This document shows, in pieces, positions 11,011-24,001 of a stretch of DNA of 64,000 nucleotides. Position numbers and translations under genes: made by a program. This DNA comes from Amphibalanus amphitrite. Lineage: Eukaryota; Arthropoda; Thecostraca; Balanomorpha; Balanidae. Location: the NCBI RefSeq assembly GCF_019059575.1, contig NW_024881587.1, forward strand, positions 651,001 to 715,000, read 5' to 3'. How positions within the stretch are numbered: the stretch's first letter is position 1; each line of letters opens with the position of its first letter. The notes beneath the pieces are model-generated. The model was given only the letters and a program-made list of their open reading frames with translations. It searched no databases and was not told the DNA's origin.

Positions 11011-12104
11011 GCACCCGGCAAAGGACTATAGCTCCAGTGGAGCCATTCCCGCATGGGATAAAGTTGCCCGTCCAGCCCGGAGCAGGGGATCGCGGCGTGG
11101 AGGAGAAGGATTTGACTGTCCTGAGGATGGAAGAGATGGAACGGTGCCGAATCTGAGAGGGTCCAGGAGGTTTAGATACTATGGGGTATGGGCCTACATG
11201 CATTGGTCTGACCCCTGCCACCTCGGCCAACAAAATCTCCAGCTCTTATCCGACCCGTCATCGCGGAACTGCCGATTTTTGATATCGTGATCACTGATCA
11301 ACGTGTGTCGCATAACACGACTGGCAGAAAACGGGCATAATATATTTCGTCTAACTAGCCAAGAGCATGATTTTAAACCAATCCGACCTCGGAGTCAAAA
11401 TCCGAACAATTTCGAAGACTTCAACTCCGACTCTGGCCAAAACTTTCACTCCGACTAATTCCGGCTCCGACCCCACAGTTCTGCAGTCACACTACACTAA
11501 ATTTTCAGCTTCTAAGAAATAAGCTATAGGCCTACCGTTGACAGGACCACAAAACTTTGAGGCGACTTGACTACTTGACTTGGTGACCTGACCTAAAGTT
11601 TTCTGGTATCAAGCTTGTTAAACGGGCTGCAAAATTCGTATTTTGGAGCAGTTTTGCCTGATGTTTTTTTTTTGCCAATTTTCGCGGCGCTTCGCGCCGA
11701 TTCATGCACAAGCCAGAAAGAGAGATTGTAACTATACAACGCCTCCTCTCCCACGCGGGTATGCATCCTATGCAATATGCATTACCGATCAGATTAGTGG
11801 CATACATCAGCAATTATACCCTGATAGAACACTAGAGGCTTTGCCGTGTCAAAATTGAATCGGACATCAGATGTGTATATAGGTAGGTACTCGGTGGGAG
11901 TTCGGTCTCGGGACTATTAAAGGAAATACCTACCTAAACTACTTTCCTCAAACCAGTTGTTTTGCCACAGGTTTATGAGTTTTTATGCTTAAAATGGTCA
12001 GGAAATAACATAATGAATATTTGCAAAAGGATTTTATTTTTATTCTTACATAAGAAGTTAAAAACCAATTACCGTCTTTCGTAGAGGCCTGATATTGCAG
12101 CGGA
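11011..12104. other. Intergenic, nothing certain
   Basis: No gene supported. 11385-11475 has a decayed ACTCCGACT-rich stretch like the hAT-type element at 16.3 kb. 11660-11740 contains GCGCCGCGAAA/TTCGCGGCGC text on an A+T-rich background. Confidence 0.4.
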
Positions 12105-12350
12105 AGCTGATTACGCGTTGGCCAATCATATTACGTAGTTCAAACCAGCTGAATGCTGATTGGCTGGCATTTTTCCGTAAGGGAATGGATTCCTCGGCAA
12201 GGGTCTTCAAAACCTAAGTCTTCAAACCTAAAATCGATACCGATATCTTTGGCTAGGGTGATCGTTGGGCCATAAAAGCTTCTGATTTGTTCTTGTCTCA
12301 GCTCAGGCTACAAAACTGCTACTTCAGTTCAAAACCCAATGTTAAAAGTG
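12105..12350 (+). repeat. Second copy of the 6.47-6.80 kb dispersed repeat
   Basis: Shares TTGGCCAATCATATTACG, GGCTAGGGTGATCGTTGGGC and CTGATTTGTTCTTGTCTCAG with 6470-6800. Again immediately upstream of an E-box palindrome repeat. Confidence 0.5.
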
Positions 12351-12475
12351 GCATATTTGCTTTAAACTTTGAATGCATCGGGCCGAAAAAGACACGGTAA
12401 GAATGCCTACTTTTGGGTTTTCAGTCGGTCAGTCCGTCCCCCCCAGTCAAAAATCCGTGGCGGCGCCCCTGCTTT

Positions 12476-13147
12476 TGATACATTTCAGTGACCGTCGTGG
12501 CACGTGCCACGTGAAAAGTCAAGGGTGTTCAAGCTGTTTTGCAAAAGCAGTGATTTTGAGAGGCTCATATCTCAGCAGCCGCTTGGGCGATTGGCTTGCG
12601 GTAATTTTTGTAGGGTAGCAGCATCCCTTCTACCAAAAATAGGATACTCTAGATACATGTGGGTCACCCCCAGTGCACGTGCAAAATACAACAATAAGAG
12701 GTGCCAAATTCGTTCCCATTTTAATAACTCGGTAATTACTGGGGCGATTTCGCTGAAACTTGGCATACAAGTAGGCACCCACCAGACAATGCATTCCCAT
12801 GTGTTGTGGTTAAGGTGCTACTGCACGTGCGCACGTGCAGGGGGCGCTTCCAGCTCTCGAGAACGGCTGGGCCGATTGCGCTCAAATTTGGTACACGGTT
12901 GGGGACCAGTTAGTAGGGTGCCGTGCAAAAGTCAGTTTGGACCCCGTTTGCACGTGCGCACGTGCAGAATTCCGCTTCCAGATCTCAGGAACGGCTGGGC
13001 CGATTGCGTTCAAATTTGGTACACCGCTAGCGACCGGTTAGAAGGGTGCTTTGCGAAAACCCGTTGGAAGTACCCTCTCGCCCTTCCGCACGTGCAGGGC
13101 TCACTATCTCGCTCGCTCGCTCTTCGCCCAAAAGGCGTTTTACTGGT
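12476..13147 (+). repeat. E-box palindrome repeat, copy 4
   Basis: Contains TCATATCTCAGCAGCCGCT, ACTCGGTAATTACTGG, the palindrome GCACGTGCGCACGTGC at about 12822 and 12950, and the terminal CTCGCTCGCTCGCTC. The long plus frame through it (to 13193) is not conserved in the other copies. Confidence 0.65.
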
Positions 13148-13151
13148 TACC

Positions 13152-14012
13152 AGCGAGCGAGCGCAGCGAGCGAAGCGAGTCTTTTCAATATAACGGAAAA
13201 ATCTCAGTATGAGCGGCCCGGCCCGGCCCGGCCCGGCCTGTAACGCTTTTGAGAGGCTTATATCTCAGCAACCGCTGGACCGATTGGCTTGCGGTCTTTT
13301 TTGCTGGGTAGCCCCATCCCTTCTACCCCGTATTTGACTACTTTTGATACATCTCAGTGACCGTCGTGGCACGTGCCACGTGAAATGTCAAGGGTGTTCA
13401 AGCTGTTTTGCAAAAGTAGTGATTTTGAGAGGCCCATATCTCAGCAGCCGCTTGGGCGATTGTCTTGCGGTAATTTTTGTAGGGTAGCTGCATCCCTTAT
13501 ACCAATGGTCGGACACTCTTGATCTATGTGAGTGACCCCCACTGCACGTGCAAAATGCAAAAAGAAGAGGTGTCAAATTTGTTCCCATTTTAATAACTCG
13601 GTAATTACTGGGGCGATTTCGCTGAAACTTGGCATACAAGTAGGCACCCACCAGGCAATGCATTCCCATGTGTTGTGGTTAAGGTGCTACTGCACGTGCG
13701 CACGTGCAGGGGGCTCAAATTTGAAGAACGGCTGGGCTGATTGCGCTCAAATTTGGTACACGGTTGGGGACCAGTTAGTAGGGTGCCGTGCAAAAGTCAG
13801 TTTGGACCCCGTTTGCACGTGCACACGTGCAGAATGCCGCTTCCAGATCTCAGGAACGGCTGGGCCGATTGCGTTCAAATTTGGCACACCGCTAGCGACC
13901 GGTTAGAAGGGTGCTTTGCGCAAGCCCGTTGGAAGTACCCTCTCGCCCTTCCGCACGAGCAGGGCTCACTATCTCGCTCGCTCGTTCTTCGCCCAAAGGG
14001 CGTTTCACTGGT
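13152..14012 (+). repeat. E-box palindrome repeat, copy 5
   Basis: Begins GCGAGCGAGCGCAGCGAGCG and a CGGCCCGG run, then duplicates the copy-4 text with small differences. The palindrome is intact at about 13691; at about 13816 it has mutated to GCACGTGCACACGTGC. Copies 4 and 5 are closely similar and adjacent, suggesting local duplication. Confidence 0.65.
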
Positions 14013-15400
14013 GTAACAGCAAATTTATGTCTGATGGGCGTTGTAGCTAATTAATGGTTAATAATTTAACAACCTTGACAACCAACGCTGGTGTTCAAAA
14101 ATGCGTGCTTACATGCGTTTGCAAATGCTTTTGGCCGAGACTTGTATTTTTCCCAGTGGCAGTGGCCAAATCATAGTCATCCAAAAATAAAAAAATAACC
14201 TATGGGATTTGGGAACCTTTCTCTTTCTAAGCATATTTAATTATGTTACCCGACAAACAAAGGGTCTTGTCATGAAAATATTTACGCAAGCAGAATATGT
14301 AACTATAATCCAAAAAGAACACAATTAAATTTTTGAGTTAGTAGATGCGTTGAGGCGAGTTGCCGATGGTTGTGGCTTGTTTATCCTCGTTCTAGGGAGT
14401 GTTCTAGGGGAATATATTGGATTAAAAATAAGATTATTTCGTCGAGAAGTCTTCTAGAACGACTTTTAGTAGTCAAAAATATCTGAACAATTAAATGCAA
14501 CTTCTGTCGCTTTGCGCCGTAATTGGCACAACCGCGGCTTGTAGCATGGGGACGGGGACTAGCTTGGGCACCAGCAGCTTTTGTGCTGTATTCATACAAG
14601 TTAAGTTATTCATACATACAAGTACAAGTTAGCTAAGCAAACTGTAAAATTGGGACACGGTTAAGTAGCATGTTTTGTGAAATAAAAATAGAATAGGTCC
14701 TGCGTAAAATGATGCTACCAGAGCTGCGGGGGCTTAACCATTGCAGACTGTTCAATCCTATCTATGTTGAGTTTAACCACTCAGTTGTGCATTGATGAAT
14801 AATTTTTGAGCCCAACACATGAGCCAATGTGTAATGCACATGTTTGCTATTGGATACTTTTCATTCCACTGGACAGTTCCAAGCCATTTTGTCAGCATGA
14901 ACTGTCAATGCTGTAATATTTTCAGGGTAAACCTATGTCCTGACAACAAAAGCTTGTAACTAAAATAAATAAAGATTATGTTAAGTGTCCTAGGAAAGAA
15001 CAAAGTAAACAACTGACAACATAAGGCAAATTGTTGTTTTTCCTTGAAAGTATGGAAAAGAAAAGGTATGCACATATTTTGTAAATCTTGGTTAGCTATC
15101 AGCCTAGATCATGATGGGCCATGGGTCAAGCCACAAAATAGAAATTTACTCAGTAGAATGGTAGTTAAACTCCCTCACATTCTGAGCATAAGTGTAATGA
15201 TCTGTTGTGTCAATTTGTATTTTTGTGGTATTAATATCAGAGCTTACCAAGATTGTAAAAATTTGTGCCTACATCATTCTTCCTTTTTCCAATATCTCTA
15301 ATTTTAGGATAACAAAATGAAATTTTCTTTCATAACTAGTATTAAAATAAGTGAAATGAACATCAGAACTAATTTTAAATCACCTTATCAAACCAATCCT
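14013..15400. other. A+T-rich intergenic DNA
   Basis: No exon, tRNA or repeat family recognised in about 1.4 kb. Short frames only. Confidence 0.45.
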
Positions 15401-15404
15401 AGCC

Positions 15405-16795
15405 TAAACCATGGTGGGGGCGTGTTTATGCCCCCCTCAGGTTTTTCTCGAACATTTAAAAAAACACTGCCATTTTTGGCATAGGAACCTGTTAATATGT
15501 CTTTTCTGCACATGTTGTGAAAATTTCAGACCTGGGTCATTCAAAGTCAGGTCTTACCTCATAAAAAGTTCCAATGCTCACTATAGCTAAACCAACTGAA
15601 TGATTGCTTTGAAACTTTCAGCGATTGATAGGAGTAACAGTATGTAAAAAAATGTATGTCTCAGAATTTTTGCTATCTGTGACCTAAGGTCTGGCCAATT
15701 GTACGACCTCTTCATTTATAAGTTAATAGGAGGAAATTGAAATGCTCTTCGACTTCTTATGGACGAACGTCGTTCTAAGCACTCAAGCATCAGTTTATGG
15801 GTATAAATGGCACAATGAATCGAAAAATGCACCCCTCTTTGTGCTTCTGAGGTCATCTCAGGTCATGAAAGGTCCCCAGCAGTTTTTTGACAATAACTTT
15901 TGATAGAGGCATGCTAAAGCGGTGAAAACACCACAGATGTGTTCAGCTCGGCGATATCGATCAACTGATCAGTAACATGACCTTTTCTGGTCAGGTCATG
16001 ACTTTGACCTGAGGTCAAATTTTCAAAATGACCTTTCAAGGTCAAATTATAGTTCATTCGACGCGTATTCACGAGGGAACACTATGCTGGTAAAAGTTAA
16101 GTCATGACTCTCTTGAGTTAAAAGTTATTACAGAAAAAAAACGTTTTTCGTTAAAACGTTTTTTATTGTCCGCTGGAGCCTAACCATTGACCTGAGGTCA
16201 CACCTGAGGACATGTCAGTGAAAGAGCGTTATAAGTGCTATCGACTGCCCTGTTCCACGGCGCTGTAGCTGTATTGGTTCCCGAGTTATGTGCCGGGTCC
16301 AGGGCTGCGGAGTCGATGGATTTACGGCGACTCCGACTCCGACTCCGGCTTTCAAAAACCAACTCCGACTCCGACTCCGGGCAGAAATGTCGACTCCGAT
16401 CGACTCCAACTCCCGACTCCGACTCCGCACACCTGGCAGGGCTGCGGAGTCGACAGATTTTCGGTGACTCCGACTCCGACTCCGGCTGGGGTTTCCAATA
16501 TCGACTCCGACTCCGACTCCGACTCCGGTCACAACTGTCGACTCCGACCGACTCCGACTCCGACTCCGACTCCGCAGCCCTGGCCGGGTCTTCGAAAAAA
16601 ATTTCCTGAAATAGTTAAAATTTGACCTTTGATGACCTCTGGCGACCTGACTTTTGACCTGCTCTAAAAAAAGTTTTCTTCATTATTCAGGACACTCTTT
16701 CGAATGTCGCTTTCTGCGTGTCGCTGCGTGGCCCAGTAGCCGAGTTTGATGGGGGGGGGGGGCGTGAAAACGCCCCCCCCAGGATGATACGGAAA
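15405..16795. mobile_element. TTAN-like element with G/C hairpin ends, decayed
   Basis: Near the left end GGGGGCGTG-TTTA-TGCCCCCC and near the right end a G run, CGTGAAAACG and a C run form matching hairpins. The interior has TGACCT/AGGTCA tracts and text related to 28.2-28.7 kb. Exact termini and target duplication are not clear. It is interrupted by the hAT-type element at 16300-16582. Confidence 0.45.
16300..16582. mobile_element. hAT-type MITE rich in GACTCC, 8-bp target duplication
   Basis: Starts CAGGGCTGCGGAGTCG and ends CGACTCCGCAGCCCTG. Directly flanked by GCCGGGTC at 16292-16299 and again at 16583-16590, an exact 8-bp duplication as expected for hAT elements. A second CAGGGCTGCGGAGTCG starts at 16437, so the element is a tandem dimer or carries a second copy. 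The interior is mostly (GACTCC)n. Non-coding. Confidence 0.8.
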
Positions 16796-16947
16796 ACTCA
16801 GACTCACCAGCACGCGCGGGCTAGTCTGTAATAAAATTACAGCATTCAGATCATAATCAGCTTCTATTACAGCGGTCAGATTTCTATTCTTCTAGTTAGG
16901 TATATGTATATCTAATTTTCCAGGTAATAGCTACCCTACAGTGCAGC

Positions 16948-18115
16948 ATGGCTTCACAACTTCCACGGCGAATCATTAAGGTAAGAATATCTAAATCTGT
17001 ATTTTGTAGTCATACAGGTACATATAACACAAATAAAGATAAATATATCTAATTCATTGCATTCATAGTTGATTTAATTAAATCATGTTTGAATCCAACG
17101 TTTCCACACAGCTTTTCCTTTGTAGCACTCTAGCACTACCTACCTGTGCGATAGTAATTCAAAACTGTTGGGTGGTATATGCCGTTATGGATTGCATTGT
17201 ACTGACTGTGTAACATTGCCAGGAAACCCAGCGATTGATGGCCGAGCCAGTTCCGGGGATAAGCGCCGTGCCCGACGAGCAGAATGCCAGATACTTTCAC
17301 GTGGTGGTCACAGGTAAGCTGACGCAATGAAATGTCGGCAAAGTTCAGCTGCTTGTCTTATGTGGCTACAAGAAACTCATTTTCGCCCTACTTATGACTG
17401 GCTGGCGGAATTTCAATGCCTTGTTCCAGTAAACAAAGTTTGGTACGTTCCAAACTCAACTAATGTCGCGATTTTATTTCGTCAGGTCCTGAAGGCTCGC
17501 CATTTGATGGAGGTGTATTCAAGCTAGAACTGTTCCTGCCCGAAGAGTACCCGATGTCGGCGCCTAAAGTTCGTTTCATGACAAAAATCTACCACCCGAA
17601 CATCGACAAGCTAGGCAGGATCTGTCTTGACATTCTTAAAGGTACTTTCTGTCAGCGGTGTTTACGGATTTCTCCAAGTAATTCACATTTTCGTGGGAAT
17701 TATTTCTCGTTTCAGTTGAAGGTCCCTTCGATATAGTCCCTAGTCCTACACTGCCAGCCCAAGCTACCGTAGCATTTGAGCAATAAATTTCATATTTGGC
17801 GTATTTTATTTATGTGCATATTTGACGAGCCACCACCCACCCCTGGTATTTCTCGGGGATATGGCTGTGCCTCCTGCGGACTTTGGGTTCGCATTGCAGC
17901 TAGGACTGACCCGGCCGGACCCGGTCTCCGCAGACAAGTGGTCGCCGGCGCTGCAGATCCGAACCGTGCTGCTCTCGATCCAGGCGCTGCTCAGCGCGCC
18001 CAACCCGGACGATCCGCTCGCCAACGACGTGGCCGAGCTGTGGAAGTGCGACGAGGCGGAGGCGATCCGGAACGCGCGCGACTGGACCCGACTGTACGCC
18101 ATGGGCGGCAACTGA
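16948..18115 (+). CDS. UBE2N: Ubiquitin-conjugating enzyme E2 N (Ubc13/bendless)
   Basis: E2 enzyme that, with a Uev1/Mms2 partner, builds Lys63-linked ubiquitin chains for DNA-damage tolerance and innate signalling. Four exons join in phase: 16948-16980, 17223-17313, 17486-17641 and 17934-18115, giving 153 residues (human 152). It starts [11 protein letters not shown]. The HPN motif (about residues 78-80) precedes the catalytic Cys in GRICLDILK (about residue 88), and the protein ends [10 protein letters not shown]. All introns are GT-AG (donors GTAAGA, GTAAGC, GTACTT). Codon use turns markedly GC-rich in the last exon. SYF2 lies downstream on the opposite strand. Identification is very secure from near-identity to animal Ubc13. 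Confidence 0.96.
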
Positions 18116-20360
18116 GGCAGCCGTGCCGGCCCGAACTAGCAACCAATTGGACGGAGGCGAGCGCGATCCTCGGCGGATGGCCGTCAGGGGCGCAGTACCG
18201 GGGGTAAGACTGCTGGATCTGGGGTGACCGGGGACCCGCTGGGGCGCCCCATCCGGCCCGGTGCCGCGATGGAGTCTGCGCTGCCGAGAGGCCCTGCCCC
18301 CGTAATTGTCCGGCGCGCGCCCGTCTCCACGGTCGGAACTGTGCTAACCCCGTCACATTCCCAGTGTCACGGTACCGACTCCCCGCCTGTGATAGGGCGG
18401 CCCGACCAGCCCGCCCGCCGCGCCGCAGGCACCACCTCCGCCGCCGACCGGTCACAACCAGTGTGTGTAACGGTGGCGCCGCCTGGGCTGAGAGCGGACC
18501 GCCCGCAGTGGCATTTGCGTATTGTCCGGCCTGACGTGCGCCGCCAGTCCGCTGGAAGACCGGTTTTTTTTATTTGTCTGGCAGCCGTGCTTATCAGCCA
18601 GCCGTTTTCACAGTTGAGCGTTTCACGTTGGGGCGGGATTTTAACGTTGTCTGATGTATCATGTTTCGCCGTAGGTGGATGTCCTATCCAGACCGTGGAG
18701 AAGTGGCTGAATAATTTGAATGCGAAGCTTAGTGAATGGACCGTTCTGACGTTATGTACCTATCCAATATACATTATACATACGTGTACTTACATGAACA
18801 GGGTATGTGAGGTGGCGAGACGCAGATGATTTTTCAGGCCAGGTCGCGAGTCCTTCAGTCATCTTTGTCAGCTATGACTGCGGCGGATGCCCCCCCCCCC
18901 CCCCCCGAGCGTGACGTCTCAGCTGGTGTGATCCGGATTTCGCCGGCTCTCAGCTGAGGGCTGTCGCTTGCCCCATAGCGAAGCTGCCTTCGATGTGAAG
19001 GTCTCGAATGCCGTGAACTGGCTAAACGAAGCGGCCAAATACCTATACATTTTTACCTATGTATTTACCTAGGTATGTAGGTTTTTGCGAGGTGCTTGCT
19101 TTGTCGGCCGGAAATGTCGAAAAATATACCGATGGCGCTCTTAAACAGACAAAATGATCGCATTTAGCGATACGAAGAACACCGCATCGAAATCATGGCA
19201 GAATCCATGAGCTAGAGACTCGCCAAAAGCCCTATGTAACCTGGCATAATGAGGCATGGTTAAAGTTCCTCAAGCAAATGCGTTTTTCGGTACTTTTTTA
19301 TCATGGTTTCAGTTACTTTCATTAGAGTTGTCCCGACCGTTTTGCCCCCTGATCCAGGATGCCGTGTATTTTAGGGTTGCAAGAAGTGGCGATGTTTGAA
19401 TCGCCCATCGGAAGTTCGTGTTTCGCCGAACTGCACAGTCGAAATGTTCCATTGGGTGACTACCTCAATCACAGAACGGTTGCGCAGTACGGTGTTCCAT
19501 CGCCTGACGAATGCCGAATAATGTATACGACCCAAGGTTACGTCACCCCAGTGATCGTACATCTTTGTACCACGTAAAATGGATTCCAACCGCGACGCAT
19601 GCTGCAACAGAATGCAAACCGGTGTTGCTTGAGTGCCTCTGGAACTACGTTGTTGCTTTAGCATTGACGCAGGCGGTTTGATGACATCAGCTAGCAGAAC
19701 ACATACGCTTCGTCACGCGCCGACAACGGGTGCTTTGGTCACACAACCCGTTAGCCTATCTAAAAGCGACTCGTAGTAGCTCTGCGCCGCCGGGCGAGAG
19801 CCCACATAGTCAACCACCAATGATAATTGGAGCCATCCAGGAGGGACCCCACATCGGCCACCCTCCCGTCTCAGCACTTGGCGAGCTGGACTGTCACCGA
19901 GGACGCGAAATCAACCGGGAGAATCTCCGGCCATAGCCGCTGGATGGCTACTCGACGGCAGCCCTGCCACCACGGCACAGCGACAGCCCATATAGGAAGC
20001 TAGGCCCCCTTTTGATCCCCTGCGGGTCTGAGACTGTTCGAACTGCTACCCCAATGTATGACGTAGCAGGCTTTTATAAAAACCGACCAGCTGCTGCTGT
20101 TCCCCAGCCAGATTCCATTCTCCGGGACCAAGACTGGTGACAGCTAACGCCTAGCTGAAACCCGGCACTTCTGTACCACTGTGAATCAGCGACTCAACAG
20201 TTAAACAAAATAGCCACCCCACCGAACGTTGCGTTGGCATGGCAACTAGCAATAGTGACAGATCTTACAGACGGACGCGCACGCTTCATCACACGCAACC
20301 ACACTGAACATTCTCGCGCCATGGGTCACACTCACTGGACGCGCCCACGGCACGGATCGT
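18116..20360. other. Region between convergent UBE2N and SYF2
   Basis: No second gene supported. 18120-18560 is GC-rich 3' sequence after UBE2N. A run of 16 C sits at about 18891-18906. 20070-20085 has a TTTTATAAAAAC TATA-like motif without an identified transcript. The long plus frame at 18224-18829 has no recognisable domain. Confidence 0.4.
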
Positions 20361-22381
20361 TCACACGGCCGTGCCGCGCTCCAGGTTTTGCTTGATCTCC
20401 TGCGTATATTGGCCGTAGAAGCGCTCCAGCTTCTTGTTGAACTTCATGTTGCGCTCGTTGATGTAGTCAATGTCGGCCTCGTCGTCATGGATGCGGCGAC
20501 GGCTGAACTTGGCTCGCTTCTCAATCCTGTAATACAGGGCAGAGTAAATATATCGATGGTACTGATGTTGCGGACAAACAACACTGTACGGCTACGCACC
20601 ATTTCGTAATTATCTTTTTTAAATGTGGAAAACAGAGACATGACAGAACGTAACCTGTACAACTGAAAACCTTTGAGACGTATCTGGCAAAATTGATTCT
20701 CGGGTTCGGTACTATCAATGCAATCAAATACAGCGATCGCATCCAAAAAACAATCCGGTCATACTCTGCCGGATCGTTGTCCAGCCAGCCCTCCCGTCTG
20801 CCCGCTCCGCGTTCCCCTTTACCAGCCCGCCCAGCCGGCGGCACTCACTGTTTGTTGACGTCCTCGGCCAGTCTGTCGATGGCCTCCTTGGTGTCCTTGT
20901 GGTGACCATGCACGATGGCGCCGGGCCCGGCGTAGAACGCGTCGCCCATGGCCTCCTTCTTGGCCTCGTACGCCTCCATGTCGGGCTTCACCTGCTTCAC
21001 CAGACGGTCGTACTGCCTGCCGATCAGAGGCGGCGGCGGTCACAACGAGAACGCGGCTATTCCGCAACGGCATCTTCACACATACATATACTTTGATTTT
21101 ATGTCTCGTAACCACTAACCATGCCATGTAAGTCACCCCTTATTCGGCATTTTAAAATTCATTGGTGCAAAATGCGATGCAATGGTCAATGCTCTAGTTG
21201 CTATGTTTACGGCATTCCATTTGATCAAATAAAACATTTCTGGATTTGACAAGATATATAATTTTAGTTAAAAGGTTTCCCCTTTTAGACCAAACGGTCA
21301 GCACACAACATGGATTGGGCAGTTTGGGCACTAAAGCCTGGGGATTAAAAGGTAATTTTAAAAAGTAAAGGTAATTTTTACTCTTTCACTGTTTCGAGCA
21401 GTCAGGGACAGCAGGTCATTGTGCCAGACCCTCCCCGGAGATCAAAGCCCAATGGCCGAAAAGAGAGACCCGCAGACGTGACCCACCTGGCCGTCGAAGC
21501 CTCGTAGTTGGAGAAGCCCGGGTCCGGGTTGTGATGCTTACGCTTACGACGTTCCCACTTGGCTGCATCCTCGGCGGAAATGTCCAAATTGCGTTTGCGG
21601 TCGAAATCCTCTCCCTGCAGACATAAAACAATCACACATGATTCGTTTCAAGCTTTCACAGAAAGTCCTCAACATGACAGCCATTAGCCAGGTTTGTAAA
21701 GGTACTCCGACCTGTTCGATAACAGCGATCCGCTATTACATAAAGTCTCATGGGCTGAATAAAGTCTACGTCACTTCAGCATTTTAGGGTAGGTGTCATC
21801 GACTTTTCCCAATCTTCCTAAACCACAGTTGCTGAAAATACTAAAGAGCAAGACACTAATGAACGGCAACAGAGCTGCGCTGTTATTTTACACTTAACCC
21901 GCAATAACACGATAGCACGGCACGGACGAAACATATCGCATAACTACACTACGCTAACTACCAAACGGCCTTCGCCTAAGTGACCATTGTACCCTTGTGT
22001 TCGTGCTAAAAAAAATCGAGCAGAGAGCAGGTAAGAAGATAACAATAGGTAATAATAAATCCGCAGCCCCAGGACCTAGAGGATTGATGTATGTTTTGGT
22101 TCGATATCACATACATCGACACGGCGCAGCTCGGCGGTACGCACCTGTTTCTGGGCCAGCTCGCGCTGCTCAGCCTCCTCCAGTTTGCGTTCGGCCCACT
22201 GCTGGCGGCGCTCCCAGTTCTTGGGCTGGCTCTGCCGCCGGTCCTCCTCCACCACCTCCTTGTGGTTGAGCTGCTGCGCCTCGGTGCGCCGCGAGTGCAG
22301 CTCGCGCAGGCGCCGCATCCGCTCGGCCATCCGCTGCTTGGGCGTCAGCTCGGCGCCCGACGGCCCGGCCACGTCTGCCAT
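20361..22381 (-). CDS. SYF2: Pre-mRNA-splicing factor SYF2
   Basis: Component of the Prp19-associated (NTC) complex of the spliceosome; nuclear. Four minus-strand exons join in phase: 22381-22145, 21614-21487, 21016-20849 and 20526-20361, giving 232 residues (human 243). Recognisable blocks: [12 protein letters not shown] and [67 protein letters not shown], and the C-terminal [15 protein letters not shown] block ending NLERGTAV. Donors are GTGCGT, GTGGGT and GTGAGT. The ATG at 22381 (GAGATGG context) fits the family N-terminus; in-frame codons upstream do not. Convergent with UBE2N. Confidence 0.95.
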
Positions 22382-24001
22382 CTCAGCTGGTCTGGTCTGG
22401 CGACACAGCGCGGTGAACCAGTGCTGTGACACAGGAGGCTAGTGTCACAACTCACAGCTGAATGATTGAACTAAATTTGCCAGTTAGGGGGCCACCACTT
22501 CACAAGAAGTCACAAGAAGGGGATCGTATGGTTTTCTCAGCCTGGTAATTTTAGGTTGGAAAATGTAAACAATTCTAATGGCATCCTCAACAAGTATGAT
22601 AAAATATGTATTCAAAATATCAATAACTCTGGTAGAAGCTAAGACCACAAACTGTATTTTTATTCTAAAATTTCACCAAGGTCAGTGGTGGTGGTGGTCT
22701 AACATATTAATAAAGAGAGCAAAGCTGCAGAGTAACTATGGCAGAGTTAGCTATGGCAATTATGTTAAGATATGATCTCATGTGTACAGTAGGTACTCAA
22801 CTGAGTCTGTTACAGAGAGATTTACTGTGGTTTCAGGTTTGGTCTCATTTCTTCATGGGAATATGCATTATGCAGCCTCTCAGGCACTAGCATAGGTGCA
22901 ATTACTGGCAGACCCAGAACTGTTTTGAGATGCTATGGCCTATGGGACATGGGTGAGGGAGCAGTGAAAACACTCCAAAAACGGTTTTTCAATTGCTGCC
23001 AATTTCTTTTCTGAAAATTAACTGGATCTTTCATTCACTGGAAAATTCCTCCAGCCTTCTTGTCTTTTTGTGCAGTTCAAACTTCAAACATAACTTTCCA
23101 AATGGAAGTCAAGTTTTCTTACAATGCAAGGAAAACTTAAATATTTCATCAGATTCAATTTTCAGGTGCTGCTGGAGAGGCTAATGCCCCAAGTATCCCC
23201 CTGGATCTGCCACTGGTTATCATGCTGAACTTCTGTACTGGTGCAGTATATTGTCCAAGAGAATGTTGATGTTAATATGGGAGATACAACTGAACCAGCC
23301 AGGCAAGGAAGAATTAGGGTTTGTAATGCAGCTCCTTATCACAACTGCACACTTCGTAATTTTCCAGTGCCTAATGATGTCATACTCTGGTGCAAACTGG
23401 TGCTGAATTTTAGTCTGTTTAGTCAGGCTGCTTTTTATTTTTAGTCAGTCTCCCTGGCTGATAGGGCTCATTGAATTTGTCAGCAATTGGCAGTTGGCAA
23501 TTGGCATGCTTTACAATTTGGGTGAGATGTAGATAGGTAGGCACTTGACTGACTGTGACCACACCCAACATTTGCTGATTCACAACAACCTAAGCAGATA
23601 GGTACTGCAATGATTTGGTGGCTTTACAATGATGTGGCAACACCATGAGAAATCCACCCACAAATCATCTTATCTATTTCAAAACCTCAACTAACAGTGA
23701 AATCCTCCTTTTGCACCCTAGGCTCAAACTTTAAGTGAAATACACCACATCATCACAAACCATACATCAACCTAGAAAGTTGTTCCTATGACCACTTAAT
23801 GCTAATAAAAAAAAAACAGGTACACTGCAAGCACGAACAGCAAAACCTAGGTAATCTAGCCTGGCCTAACCTTACTTAACATAACAGAGCCGTGCCTGAC
23901 TCAACATAGGTATGGTTCTGTCTAACATATAAATGTTTTGTGCAAAAATATTGTAAGTATTGATGTGCGGTCGGTCTCACTTTATTGACATAAACACGGT
24001 A
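22382..24001. other. Upstream of SYF2, A+T-rich, no gene recognised
   Basis: The first 60 bases should hold the SYF2 5' leader and core promoter (no TATA seen). The remainder lacks credible exons. 22907-23214 has end motifs GGCAGACCCAG and CCTGGATCTGCCACTGG resembling a decayed small hairpin element. Confidence 0.4.

Noticed and set aside
12504..13193. 229-codon frame and similar frames in the E-box palindrome repeats
   Set aside because: Frames are not preserved from copy to copy and shift between repeats; no known domain.
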